Assembly: GCA_010015655.1 (NCBI GenBank)
Contig: ML976705.1
Location: forward strand, 301,538-365,537
Direction: 5' to 3'
Source of the DNA: Bimuria novae-zelandiae CBS 107.79
Lineage: Eukaryota; Ascomycota; Dothideomycetes; Pleosporales; Didymosphaeriaceae
DNA: 64,000 nucleotides
The position numbers and the translations under genes were made by a program. Shown here piece after piece: positions 42,503 to 54,004 of this stretch (position 1 is its first letter; each line of letters opens with the position of its first letter). Below the pieces are notes generated by a model, which saw nothing but the letters and a program-made list of their open reading frames with translations, was not told where the DNA came from and did no database searches.

Positions 42503-43281
42503 GAACTTCGTACCCCGCGCGGTGAGCGGTTTAGGAGTAAGAGCGTGGCGTATTTTCCGGCTGCCCATGTTGGGGAGGGGCGGGGCGTGTATTATGTTTG
42601 AATGGCGGGGAGGAGTGTATGAGTATAGGATGAGCATACAGTGGAACACGTTTCTTTTGTCATGGGTGGGTGGCGGGCGGTCGTGTAGGATTTATGCGAG
42701 TATGATACTAGATTGATATAGACACGCGAGGCGAGCAACGCTGATATTGTTTATTACTGGCTGGACATCAATAACAATTTGGACATCTGGCTGCCTTCCT
42801 ACCGGGTACATATGCTATCTGATTCACCTCAGCGTACACACGCAGTTCAGAATTTTCTGAAGCTATCACGAAGCGACTTAGCACATGATGCTCAATCGGG
42901 CTGGACGTCTGAGGCAAGGTTCCTAGCACGACTTGGAGGTTTTCCCTGATCCCAAATCATTGGAACTTCATGAGGCCTGTTTGTACTCCAACACTCTTGC
43001 GCTCGCATACCTCACATCTCATTCTAGGTCCCATCAGCCATTGGTGTTATGTCTTGAATATTCGCTATCAAGCAACACAGCGAGAACATCGCAGCGTGCC
43101 AAACAATGCCATCCACGCCTCTACTTTTGCCAATACACGCAAAGCCGTACCGTCCAAATGCCGTGAAGAACGCCGTTCCCTTCCTTCTGAAATCCCAAAC
43201 CTAACCGAAAATCTCACACATATACAGAAACCCTCAAGCGCTAAAAATGAAAACAAAATGAAAGTCCATCGCAGGTGTCCT
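42503..43281. other. intergenic, convergent 3' ends
   Basis: Lies between the 3' ends of PAL1 and PEX13. Open frames here (such as 42,970-43,719 on plus) overlap PEX13 exon 3 or lack coding character. Confidence 0.5.
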
Positions 43282-44705
43282 CTACGAATAAAACGCGCCC
43301 TTCTGAAAACTCTCAACGCCCATATCCCCCGCCTTCCCCTCGACCATCGGCGCCACCTTGACCGGCTCAGCGCCCTTCCCTGCCAAACTAACCGTCCGAC
43401 TCGCCGCCGACGCGCTCGTCATCGTCTGCGCCCTGCTCCCCGCCGGACTCCCCGCCGTAATCTGCGCCGGCTGCCTCCTCTGAATCGCCTCCAGATAAAC
43501 CCCCGGGAGATACCCAACTCGCCCATCGCGCGAGCGACACCGCCACCACTCCGACGCGTTACCCATAGGATCGGATTTCGAGAGCACGGCGACCATATCG
43601 CCCTTCTTGACGGCAAGGTCGAGCCCCGGCTGCGCGGCCATGCTCGCGTCAGGCGAGAAGTCGTACAGTGCGCGGCAGAACTCGAGTTTGTTCGGGTCGA
43701 GCGGTTCGCCGCTGGCTAGCGGGTCGTTGGCCATGAGTCGCTTCTGCTCCTCTTCTTGTGAGCGCGCCATGGTGCGGATGAGCTTGCCCATGAGGTACGG
43801 CAGGCCAAATACGGCGAGCATGAACATGATGAAGGGTTTCTTGGAGGGCTTGGCGGGGAGGGCGGAGCCGTCGGGGGCGCGGCCGTTGAAGGCGGCGAAG
43901 GAGGCGGGGGTCAGGTCTTTGGAGGACGCGGGGAGGGGGCGGCCTGTGACTTTTGCGATTAAGGTGCGCAGCCAGCGCATGAGGGTGAAGATGCCGAGGA
44001 CGGAGCCGAGGGTTTGGCGGAGGTTGCCGAATTGTTCGGCTACCGAGACCATTGCTGTCGTGAAGTGTGAGTAATCATGGCTTGTGAGGGTGGAGGATAG
44101 TAGACATACCGAAAAACGAGGAATGCGTCGCCATGTACGTGCTCTCCAGCATTTGGGCGAAGCCGCCAAACGCACCCACGATGCCTTCTATCAGCTGGAA
44201 GGTCGTCTGTGTGTTCTGGCTGAAAGACTGGGTAAGGCTCATATTGTTCGGGTCGCCGGGCATGCCCATCCCGCCGTACATGCCGCCCATACCCATGCCC
44301 ATCCCACCCATACCTCCGTACATGCCGCCGTATCCACCACCGTACATTGATCCATAGCCACCCATCCGGTTGTATGGCGAGGAGTAGCTGTTGTATCCAC
44401 CCATGCCTCCAGCCATGCCTCCGGCCATGCCTCCATACGGCGAGCCGTATCTGTTCGCGTTCATGGTGGAATAGTTAGTCGCATTGCGGTTTGCGACGGT
44501 GCTGAGCGAACTAGGCACCTCTGGCAGTGGGGGCGGATTGGATGTTGCTGTTGCCGTCGGGGCTGTTGCTGTGCTGCTTCCGGTCAGGCCTGTCATCTGT
44601 TAGCGGATGCGTGGAGTTGACCTCGGCGGACTGTCACGCACCAACTGAGGCACTGGTTGCGCCTCCGCTCCGCTCCCACGGCTTGGGCGGCGACGGTGAT
44701 GCCAT
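43282..44705 (-). CDS. PEX13: peroxin-13, peroxisomal import docking protein
   Basis: Peroxisomal membrane component of the docking complex with Pex14 and Pex17 that receives Pex5/Pex7 cargo receptors. Exons 44,642-44,705, 44,110-44,589 and 43,282-44,054 (introns 52 and 55 bp) give 438 residues. Starts MASPSPPKPWERSGG, the family N-terminus. A Gly/Met/Tyr-rich repeat region (residues about 65-130, units like GGMYGGM) matches the YG-rich segment thought to form a permeable phase. The conserved block ESTYMATHSSFFAMVSVAEQ spans intron 2. Membrane-spanning segments lie at about 194-214 and 254-274 and the SH3 domain at about 305-372 (CRALYDFSPD .. EWWRCRSRDGRVGYLPGVYLE). The first acceptor site was set at 44,590 because it restores the frame. 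Confidence 0.94.
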
Positions 44706-45775
44706 TCGAGCGTCGTCCTTTCCGCGCTCACCACCCCGTCATCAGGCGAATATGCGGTGTCCGTGTTTGGCGCAGGCGATGCAGAGGTTGTCAGAAAAGT
44801 CGGGCGACGTCAAGACGAGGGATGAAGCACGCCGAGGGTCGCTTGCGGGGCTGGCCGGGATGCCAATAAAGAATCGCGCGGGTCCGCAAGCCTTCAGTGC
44901 CTCAACGCAACACGCTTCTCAGCGGGTGGAAGATTGTGAGGGTATATCGTGAGCGAAGTTGTGTGTCACAGAGGCGGCGAAGATCAAGTTGAACGGCCGG
45001 CCTGTGCAGGCTCGTGCTGAGCGAGTGCAAACGCGAACATCCTCGGCTCGTTTTCTTTGGCCAGGCGAGGTAATCACAAGCCGAGTCACGCCCGGGCCCT
45101 TCTCCGCTACAACACGAGTTCTTTGCCACTCTACTAGCCGGATGCACGAAATTCGACGAGGAAACTCTTCCCGCAATCCTTCCGAAGAGCGGATAGCTGC
45201 GCGAGGAATTCGACCTCAGCAACTGAACAAGAATCGTACCGGTTTTCACCAACCTCAACTTACAAAAGTCATCTTCTGACTGTCTTTGAATTCTTCTTCA
45301 ATTGCGGCATGTTCACTTTGCCGGTTTCTAACTGTGCTAGCATGCCGCATGAGAATTCAATATATATTGAAGCTGTGCCACATGAAGGTCAATGAAAGAT
45401 GCAGCGCTTCTCCAACTATCGCCTGGATGGTATCGAGGACGAGAACCAGGTATGAGGGCGTGCAACTGAATGTTTCTATCCCTCGCACTGGCAAAGCCGC
45501 CCGCTCACGGGCCACCTTTGAACAGCCAATCAAGTGATAGCGCATGCAAACACCAGATCTGTATCGTAATGTTAGCAATTTCTGTTTACTAGCTAAAACA
45601 CGCCTTTTTTGGAAGCTCCTGCACATGCAAACATGCCAAAAGCTGCCTCTCAGCCTAGTAACGATCCTGACTTCGTCAAATACACCAAGTACACGAAAAA
45701 GGCTGGTGTTTTGCCCAATCTGCCGCGAGATCCGCCACTTGACTAGAGACCTCTTAGAATTAACAACCCTCACGT
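44706..45775. other. intergenic, no gene seen
   Basis: About 1 kb of ordinary composition. Several open frames (for example 45,357-45,773 minus, 138 codons) have no recognisable domain. Confidence 0.45.
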
Positions 45776-47640
45776 AATAGGGAGTCCTCTATTACCTAAA
45801 GGAGTAAATAAAGGCTTACCTATTAACCTGTTTAATCTGTTCTTTGATATTAACGTCCTTAACTAAATCGTACACTATACAAATCAGCATGCCTCTGCGC
45901 TCCGGTACGGGCCGCAGCTGCCCTCAACGCGTAGCTGGAAGCCTACATCACCATCTGAGCTATATACGTACTTCGCAATTGTCGTATATATGGGCCTTCA
46001 CGTCGAGCCCTCACTGGAGGAGTACTAGACGCGACTCCACAAGAACGCACCCTATCACCTAATTAATTAATATATAGTACTTAAACGTTAGCAGCAGCTA
46101 GATCGATATATATACTATATAGAGGTAGATTAGAGCTTTAAGTCTCCCTTTAGACGCGTCTAGGATCTTAGTAAGCTTATTTAAGAGTAGTGCTTAAAGT
46201 ACTAGAGAGCTAGCTAACACCTCTGCGTTAACAAGGTAATTACTAGGTTTACAGGACATACGATAGAGAGTATTATAATTAAGATAAAGCCTACGCCTAA
46301 GGGCTATAAGATCTAGTGCTTAGCTAATAATAGAGTAATACTAAACTGGTTATTTTATGCTAAAGGCATAGGCAGAGGTTCTATTAACCTACTAAAGCTT
46401 CTTACTAATGCTACTACTCTAGCTTTTACGCCTATAGAGTCTGTACCTGTCTCTCTCGTCCTCGCTGTTGACGCTCACGGTCGCCGTCTCTTTCCGCCAG
46501 GTCTACACTCTGTGTGGGATAATAACCTCTTCAACACTATACCTATGCTAGAGTACCTCCGGCAGCATGGTGTAGGCTGCGCAGGCACAGTCAGAACGAC
46601 AAAAACAAGGACTAAAGAGGCGTACGAGGAGACAGCAGTTGTAGAGTTAGAGGCAGAGGATGCCGCTGTTTAGACGCGCGCACGCTAGAAGTTAACAAAG
46701 GAGAGCTTTAGCTAGAAGCTTATATAGCTTAAGACGTAGTTTACAGCCAAGTTAGAGTAGGGAGAGATATACTAGGACCTTTTAAAGAGTAAGGAAGTTC
46801 TATAGGTAGCATAAAAAGATAATTAAGTTATCCTCTTTACCTCTACTATTGCTAAGCGTAGGTTCCCACCCTTAACCCTATGCTAAGATGTTACTTATAA
46901 AAGTCGCTACTAGCTACTTAAGTCATCCTTAGGCACCGTAGAAGGTTAAGGATAAACTAGAATAATAAGAAATTACTAAATAAGATTTTTAGTAATAACT
47001 TTATTAAACTGCTTAGGATCCCTTAGTTTATAGATAAGTATAATTACTATAAGAGTAAGGTAGATCGCTTTAACCAGGTTAAAAGTTACTACTCTATATA
47101 GCAAGTTAAGAGACGGACCTAGCGCCCGCTACTCTATTTTCTACTAGATCTAACGCTTAATAATTGCTATAGGCTCTCCTCCTACTTGTTAGATAGAGAG
47201 GCTTAACGTGGAGGCTATAAAAAGTTTTTATACAGGCTTATAGAGTAGCTTTTTAAGCGCGGTAGCCGTCCTTGCGCAGGATCTATTAAACGTTAGAGAC
47301 TTAAGGACGTATTTATTAACGCTGGCAGCAACGAGAGCTCTTACAAGTTAATAAGACTGTTTGGGGAAGCCAAAGCTTGTGTAGCTTGTGCTGAAAATGG
47401 GCGTACAAAACACAACTTCAAGCACGGCAAGACACCTCGTACGGCTCTTACAGAGACCTCTGGCAATCGTCAAGGGCGCCAGCGTCCTGCGCGTACTACT
47501 TATGGCTGCTCGCTCTGCCGACTGCCTTTGTGTAGGCCAGAAGTCAGCCCTGAGTGCTGGCAGGAGCACATACGACGCGCCCGAACAATCTCCCAGGTAG
47601 ACACCACTGCAAGCTCAAGTATTAAGTAGTTCTATACTAA
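45776..47640 (+). mobile_element. RIP-damaged piggyBac-like DNA transposon remnant
   Basis: TpA-rich tract enclosing a piggyBac-type transposase on the plus strand. The damage is patchy: about 46,440-46,670 and 47,350-47,630 are nearly normal. A run of TTAATTAATTAA lies near 46,062; TTAA is the piggyBac target, but no inverted repeats were found, so the ends are approximate. Confidence 0.7.
46080..47627 (+). pseudogene. piggyBac-like transposase with intact C-terminal zinc-binding domain
   Basis: At 46,287-46,672 one frame reads KPTPKGYKI-stop-CLANN, later HSVWDNNLFNTIPMLEYL and QHGVGCAGTVR, corresponding to the DDE_Tnp_1_7 core with its second catalytic Asp (DNLF). About 46,810-46,880 keeps LFTSTIAKRRFPPL. 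About 47,060-47,240 keeps VKSYYS, RPLLYFLLDLTLNNCYRLSS. The last 270 bp are free of stops and encode a cross-brace zinc finger: CVACAENGRTKHNFKHGK, then TYGCSLCRLPLC and SPECWQEHI, ending at the stop codon 47,625-47,627. Trp codons in the core are now TAG. Not functional. Confidence 0.78.
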
Positions 47641-47945
47641 GACCGTCAAAAATGAAGTCTCTATACAAATCTACGTACAAATCTCATCCACCTTGGTGTT
47701 CATGCAGAATCGGAGCTACCATCCGATTGGCCTACAGAAGGTGGTCCGTGAGCGGACGGGGTTGCCAGTGCGAGGGATAAAACAAAACATTATTATGTCC
47801 CAGCCCAGGCTCCACACGGGAAGCAGCCACTGACGCCCCTCGGGAGCATCACCACCGGCTAGCCTACAAGTGGTAATCTCCAAACTTTAAAGCATCACCG
47901 CTCCCTTAAACATCCTCACACCAGCAAGTGTTCTACTTCGCAAAC
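47641..47945. other. short intergenic, promoter side of secreted-protein gene
   Basis: Ordinary composition resumes; nothing recognised apart from its position upstream of the start at 47,946. Confidence 0.4.
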
Positions 47946-48964
47946 ATGCTCCCTCTACTCTTCTCTGCGTTTTTTACTCCCTCCCTTGCCGTTACTTGTA
48001 CCTCTCAAACTCAACCCAACCCCATAGCGCAAGACTATCCCAACGATGCCACCGGCGTTATCAACGGCACGACCGCCATCGTCCCGATTCCCTATGCTGT
48101 AGCGCGCAGTATCGTCCCAGCCCAATACTCCATCCTAACCTCCGCCTACCGCACCATCTTCCCCTCTCTCCCACCCGACCTCTACCCTGCCGTCCTCGAA
48201 GCCCTGCACGACCACGACGTCCGGGCGTTCAACTTCTCCATCCCAGATTTCTCTGTAAGCAAAACAACCGTGTGACCCGACGGAGACTGGAGCTGGGACA
48301 CTGACGCATGCCCAGCGCTCAGCGCTGCGCTTTCCATTCGTGGACAGGTTGAATGACGGACATACGAGTTTTAAATACGGCTCGCCGATTCTGATCAGCA
48401 AGGAGAATGCCATTGCCGTGAATGGGTCCGCTGTGTACGGGACGACGTACCCGGCGACATTTGTGCCGGAGTGCGATGCGTATGCTGCCGACGCGTGCGG
48501 TGGTACTTTTATGAATGCTTCGGTTTTTCTGTCTACGCGCAATGATTCGAAGCCGGATATTGGGAGCGTGTTTCAGACGACTGGGGCGATTCCGTATACT
48601 CTTAAAGCGTGAGTTACCCCCTCCCTTGAATGTGTTTGACTGGTTGGATTGTTGCAAGAGTGGTAGCTAACAAGCCATGGTATGTAGATTCATGAATATT
48701 ACCAACCAGCCCATCTTCGGCGACGCACCTTCGTCGCTATGCGATAATTACATCACGCTTTTCAATACTAGCATCACGGCGCCGCCCTATGCGCCGGTAC
48801 CAGTGAAAGGGACGGTTAGTGTAAGACCGCCCGTGTGCCCTAAAGAGAGTGTTTTTGAGGAGGTGTACGGGTTCAGGATGGCGAATGCGTTCGTGGAGAG
48901 GAACGCCGTGCCGTGTGAGTCGTTGGGGGGGTATCATGGGACGGGAGAAGGGGACTCGGGGTAG
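47946..48964 (+). CDS. predicted secreted protein, function unknown
   Basis: Three exons, 47,946-48,254, 48,316-48,608, 48,688-48,964 (introns 61 and 79 bp), giving 292 residues. I chose the ATG at 47,946 because it opens a signal peptide (MLPLLFSAFFTPSLAVTC). The first acceptor is CCCAG at 48,315, which keeps the frame (IPDFS|RSALRFPFVDRLNDG). The mature protein has several N-glycosylation sequons (NGT, NFS, NGS, NAS, NDS, NIT, NTS) and about eight Cys, including C-D-AYAADAC, fitting an extracellular protein. The pattern IVPIPYAVARSIVPAQY..SILTSAY reminds me of fungal secreted proteins distantly like acetoacetate decarboxylase, but I cannot confirm that and no catalytic Lys is assigned. Confidence 0.7.
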
Positions 48965-49469
48965 TAGGCGATAAAGAAGATTGGGGAGTAAGGTAGTGGT
49001 GGTAAGCAGTAATGGTCGCAATTTTAAGCCTATGGAATTCGTGCTAAACGGGCTTCCCGAAAATCGACTTTTATGTGCACATTCGGTAAGAAAAACCACG
49101 CCTAGATTTTCTTGAAGGAGATTATGTGCCCGTAGGTCTCGAAGTGCCCGCAGCGGTCGAGGTGAGTGCAAAACACGAGAGCCAGAGCCGGCTCTCATAC
49201 CATACGCTATCTCTGCCCCCTCAATTAACCCACCAACTCACGAGCACTCCAATCGTATAATGCAACTCCAGTCGTGGGCTTACTGACCGAATGCTGCTGA
49301 ATTCGGACGCCCTGATCAGGTTCGGCCGTGCGAGGTCAATCAAATACATGCGCCCTGGACAACGATGCCTGCCTCGCCCACGTCCGTGGACGTACCTAGG
49401 ATATTCAAGGACCGGTTCGGACCGATGCACCATGTTAGTCACTACTCTCACGTGTCCTTAGTCAGGGAC
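48965..49469. other. intergenic, no gene seen
   Basis: Convergent 3' ends of the secreted protein and 2EXR-type gene. An open frame on the minus strand (48,737-49,198) mostly overlaps exon 3 of the secreted gene. Confidence 0.5.
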
Positions 49470-50138
49470 CTACCTGCGGTCGATCCCTTCGAAGACTAGC
49501 TCAATGTCCGCTTCTTCAATTGCACAAACCTCTTTCCGCAGCTCCTCGACTTGCTCTCTGGTCATGTGCATTCGGTGGTACACTTGGAGGTGGAGGCGTT
49601 TGACATTGGGAAAGATGGAAGTAAGAGGCTTTAGGGTCCCATCCTGGCTAACCAGGCTAAGGTCTCTGAACAATATGTAAGACAGGACCAAATCGAACTC
49701 TGAAAAGGCCAAGTCAAACGGAAAGTCCGGATGGACATCTTCTATCGTCAAGTTTCTGTGGATTGAGCCAAGGCGAACGTATACAGAATCGGGGCCGAAG
49801 ACATTAGTTTGGTACAAGAGCACAGCGGTTTCAGCATATAACTGTCGATTGGTTTGCAAAAAGTGCGCTTGGGTGGCTAGTCGGCGCCGAAGTTCCTGGG
49901 GTGAGTGTGCGCCATCGTACGATTCTAATAGGATTGATCTACTGGAGCACGAAGAAATACGTAGTCTGCGGTAAACGAAGGAGTAGATTCGGTTACGCAG
50001 CTCGGCCGGCAGTTGTAGCAAGGGCGGTCAGGCCAACGGCAGGTCTATGGATACCGTCTGCACTTACATATGTCGCAGATGCTCAGGCGCTTCGAGGCTG
50101 ATAGGCGGTGCCGACTTGTCGCGGTCGAAGGGCGCCAT
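49470..50138 (-). pseudogene. 2EXR/F-box-like protein, broken or mis-spliced 5' end
   Basis: The main open frame (down to 49,470) begins LLQLPAELRNRIYSFVYRRL and has LQTNRQLYAETAVLLYQTNV and IFPNVKRLHLQVYHRM, the pattern of fungal 2EXR/F-box-like proteins. It lacks its own ATG. A good upstream ATG at 50,138 (MAPFDRDKSAPPISLEAPEH) leads to a GTAAGT donor at 50,067, but I found no acceptor that joins the two in frame without a stop: the only acceptor before the LPAEL motif meets a TGA. Either it is a recently damaged gene or the intron is non-canonical. About 200 residues in all. Role unknown. Confidence 0.55.
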
Positions 50139-51318
50139 TGAGGTCGACCACTGCAATGGAGCGGGACTGTTGGTGATATCGTGAGGCAAGGTAGACAGGT
50201 CTAATCTAGGCTCTTTTATCTAGACGGCAGGCACGCGTTTGCGCCAAGGATTCACCTACCCAGCCGACGACGTCGGGCACCACGAAATCAACCCACCTCT
50301 ACCTTAGAACAAGCGATGGTGTCGATGGCGACCACCAAATCATCAGCTGCGGGTATACTCTCTTTCCCAAGCTATGGTACGAGCAGAATTTTGCCCCTTC
50401 GGCCACGCCTTTCCAATTGCTTACTGTAGGTACCTTACAACATGATACCTGGGCACGCTCCAAAGGGCACTTGAGCATCTATAGTTAGTCTCTGCTTCGA
50501 TAACGTATTACAAAAGTTATTTAAAAGTAAAAAAAAATGGGCTTTTTACTTGTAAAAGTGTATATCGTTTTTACTTACTATTTCCACCATAGTAGTATTA
50601 TATTATATATAATATTTTCTCATAAATCTATAGTTACGATCAGTAATATTTTATATGTTAAAGAATTATTTAAACATATTAAGCAGGTATAGAGTTATAT
50701 GGCTTTAAAGTTGCTAGTTTTTCTAAATTTAACTAGTAAAAAGCGGCGCATCACGCGCACGGACACGTTATACTGGTAGACACCGCCTATTCTAAAACTG
50801 TAGGATAGACACTACACGCAGCTTTTAAAAACTATAATTATCGCCCTGTGTCCTGCACCTTACGCGACACCTCGACTGCGACTCGAAGGCGGCCAACCGC
50901 GTGTTCTCTGACATGTTAAATGTGACATCATGTTCATCCGTGCGCTCATATCAAATAATGGATTTTATATCCCCAGACCGCTGTAGCACTTGAGCTTTCC
51001 AAGGGTGATTATGGTAGTCATGCATTGCTTTTTTTATCGTCTTCAACGACCTGAATAGATCATTATTCATGCATACATGTACCTGAGATGCTCACACTGG
51101 TGCGCGTAGCAAGCGCCTTTGCCCCGGTGCTACCCCACCTACAGAAATACCTGCAGTCTTCCTCAGATCGTCAAACGGTTTGAAGCCCGGGTGTATCAGA
51201 TCACCAAATTCCAAAAGTAGTCTTTATCCCTCCCTGGCTGCATGTAAGTGGTTCACGTTCTCCAGCTTGTCGCATTGCCAATGCTAGAGAATTTCTGCCA
51301 CTTGAGCTGTCGGGTGGC
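50139..51318. other. intergenic with AT-rich patch
   Basis: About 50,500-50,730 is AT-rich and RIP-like with no identifiable protein. The rest is ordinary sequence without a recognised gene. Confidence 0.5.
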
Positions 51319-51999
51319 CTAGTAAAATTCTAAGACCGTTGCAGCATGAGGTCTGAAAAGGCATGGTGGAACGCGCGCACGCTCCACACCCCGTTCCAGG
51401 TTCGGGCATTTGTCCCTGTAGTACATGGCCAGAAGCGCATCCAATTGATCATTCTTCCAGCATTGAATGTGGATATCAGCCCAAAATTTCAACTGAAGAA
51501 TCACCCCCAAAGCTGTTGCGGAAAGCTTGGAGAGCCAGAAGTCCATCTGATGCTTTCAGTTGAAACTGAAGGTGACCTGAGCGTATAGTATCGTGATAGT
51601 CTCCATGTAAATCTGACGACATACAAAGAGGAGCGAAACCGGTATCGTGAACGCGAGCTTCTGAGCCGGGCTGGAAATCTGTAGCTTGTTCCCGCCGTTT
51701 CCCAGTACTAGGCCGACGTGCGAAATGTCGAGCTTTATTCTCATCGGTCGCGCCGTGCCATAGAAGAAGACAGAAGTGTGAGTAGCATTTTTGGGTAGGA
51801 CAAACAGAAGGTCGTAGATCATGTTGCGGACTTCTGCGGGCAAGCTGAAGAACATCGAGCTTTGAGGTCCAAATTTACCTAGGGTATCATTCATGCTAGG
51901 TAACTCATCGTTTCCAACTAACTCCGCACAGCCATCACTTACACGCTTCCGACTCACTGCGGCACTAGGCTCTCCTTCGTCACCATCTCGAGCCATCAT
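51319..51999 (-). pseudogene. 2EXR-domain protein interrupted by a single TGA
   Basis: A continuous minus-strand frame of 227 codons from the ATG at 51,999 to 51,319, broken only by TGA at 51,556-51,558. The first part has the 2EXR pattern (FFSLPAEVRNMIYDLLFVLP, then LLFVCRQIYMETITILYAQV). The part after the stop (MDFWLSKLSA, FWADIHIQCWKNDQLDALLA, CPNLE) continues in the same frame and looks like the family C-terminus. The family would tolerate Trp here, so TGG to TGA (one transition) is the likely cause. Without readthrough it yields a 147-residue protein. Function of the family is unknown. Confidence 0.6.
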
Positions 52000-53089
52000 G
52001 CGGGGTACCCTAAACCGGGTGAGTTTTGTTTGTGGCGCCCTGGATTTGTTGTTACTGCAGTGTGTGAGGTGGATCTCAAAGAGCTGTAGCGGGGAGGACG
52101 TAACTCAAATATGGTCTGCGCCTGCAGACTCAACTAAGAGGCTAGCGTGTTTTGCAATGTTCAAAAGGTGAGAGGCAAAAGGCAGGAGACAAGAGGCACA
52201 GGGGTAAGATCAGAAACCCCGACGATCGTGACTACTTACAGTCTATGACCAGGTAAATAAATCAGTGGGTGAGAGAAACCTACTAGTAGCTACCAAAAGT
52301 GCGTTTGTGCTTGCGTTTTATACATTCAAGACTGCAATCGTTTCAGCGACCCTCCGCTGAGGATTCCGGGGTAGGTAAATTCGGTACGCTGCAGCCTCAA
52401 CACCACAACCACGGGACGGATGCGGAACATCAGAATCTCAACACCACAACCATGCACATTCAGAACCGCAATGTTATATAGAAGGCGCCAAACCCCCTCT
52501 TCCAATACGAATGATTTATTTAATGTTAGGTTACCTAAAACACCGCAAAAAGGTATGCCCATGTCGAAACAGCGCATAGCTTATTTCAGAATCTTAAAGT
52601 TTTACAATGTGCGAGGAGGATGTTGCGACTATTACCTATTGTTGACAGCTAATTGGACCCTAAAACATTTACCGCTACCGTGAAAGAGCATAACGCAAAA
52701 TCTCGACCAGAGTTAAAGTTGGGCCATAAGGTTAGTGGCTCTTGGTGTCCTTCAAACTTTATGGTCCACTATCAGCTTTACGCGACGTGCTACCTTGAGA
52801 TGATTCAGCGACCGCAAAATAGAGGAATTTCTTGGAGAAAATCATGTCTTGCGATCTTCCGCGAAGATCGTGAAGGAAACGGGTTCGATGTTCAGGGGTG
52901 ACTGATTCCTCACCCACACGCATATATACATTCAATCCATACCGGCCCAGGTGGTATTTCCCATGTCCTATCTTGAATTCATAGTATATAACGCCGTTTT
53001 CTTAAAAGGCGGCATCTTTCTTGTGAGAGCGCCAGTCTCGCTCAACAACCAAGCAGCATCTTTCGCCATAACCAACAGCCATAAGTCTT
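52000..53089. other. intergenic, no convincing gene
   Basis: Small open frames (for example 52,653-52,901) lack ATG or domains. A near-repeat CTCAACACCACAACCA occurs twice (about 52,397 and 52,437). Confidence 0.45.
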
Positions 53090-54004
53090 TTACCCCCTCC
53101 TCCATACCTCGCATTTCAACCTACCCCGCACCTTCCACTGCTGCCGCGCCGCCATACTGTGCAGCATCACATCCTCATCCAAATCTGGCTGTTCCATCGG
53201 AGTCAATTGCACAGAGTATTCGTCCGGGAACGGCAACTCGTAACTTGGGCACCCAATCTCCTCTGCAACCTTATTCGCGCCCTGTCCCGAGATCAATAAC
53301 TGGAAGATAGGCGAAAGCCAGCCACTCGAAATATCACAAATGACCCTTATCAGCCTCACGGCCTGATCTGCTCGAGCCCCATGCAGGATGACGAAAACGC
53401 GGCGTTTATCGTTGCCGTCATTCTTCAGCGTCTCCACGAGGAGTCTGAGAAAGTCGAGCCAGCACGAACCTGATGTGTCAACTCTCAGCAGCACCTCCTG
53501 GAGCGTTTCATCGTAGTATTTCTCCAACATAGCTCCGCCTAGCTGCAATGTGAACGCGCGAAGGAGGTAGGCGTCCTGGATCTCACTGTTAGGGTCCTCG
53601 ATCGGGTACATAACATTGACAGCGAGATCGGGCTTGTGCCAACTCCGAGCCAGCATGGTAGCGTAGCACTCGTGGTTCATCCGCGAGCGGGTTTCGTTGG
53701 CAGTGTACTCTTTTAGCACGAGGAAAGAGGTGGATTGGCAGCGGAACCAGGCTTCGTTGTCGCCGAAGAAGTCTTCCGCGATGGCGTCGAAGATCTTGCA
53801 GCGTGCCAGAATGTTGTTGTTGACCGGAGGCCCAGAGAACATGGTGCGGAAGCTGATGTCTAGAATTGTGTAGGTGTCGAATGAGGCGCGGAGTACGGCT
53901 TGGTCGATCCGTAGGGCGTAGCTGAGGTATTTTTTCATGGAATCAATTTTGGTTTTTCGCTGGATCTCTGCGGGCGTGGATTCTCGAACGGTGAGGGGCT
54001 CCAT
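53090..54004 (-). CDS. uncharacterised protein, possibly STAND/NACHT-related
   Basis: 304 residues, intronless, ATG at 54,004. Mostly helical. KRRVFVILHGARADQAVRLI followed by WLSPIFQLLISGQGANKV (about residues 207-255) resembles the Walker B/sensor stretch of fungal NACHT-type ATPases (FVILDALDEC .. ILLTSRP), but the acidic Walker B residues are replaced (LHGA) and no P-loop (GxxxxGKT) is present, so it cannot be a working ATPase. It may descend from one or be a lineage-specific protein. Codon use is normal and the frame is clean. It neighbours a HET gene, a common setting for such families. Confidence 0.5.
   Translation of the reverse strand: MEPLTVRESTPAEIQRKTKIDSMKKYLSYALRIDQAVLRASFDTYTILDISFRTMFSGPPVNNNILARCKIFDAIAEDFFGDNEAWFRCQSTSFLVLKEYTANETRSRMNHECYATMLARSWHKPDLAVNVMYPIEDPNSEIQDAYLLRAFTLQLGGAMLEKYYDETLQEVLLRVDTSGSCWLDFLRLLVETLKNDGNDKRRVFVILHGARADQAVRLIRVICDISSGWLSPIFQLLISGQGANKVAEEIGCPSYELPFPDEYSVQLTPMEQPDLDEDVMLHSMAARQQWKVRGRLKCEVWRRG

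Noticed and set aside
41576..42649. 357-codon minus-strand open frame
   Set aside because: It is the antisense shadow of PAL1, whose G/C-rich third positions leave the opposite frame open.
42970..43719. 249-codon plus-strand open frame
   Set aside because: Largely antisense to PEX13 exon 3, Arg-rich shadow without domain.
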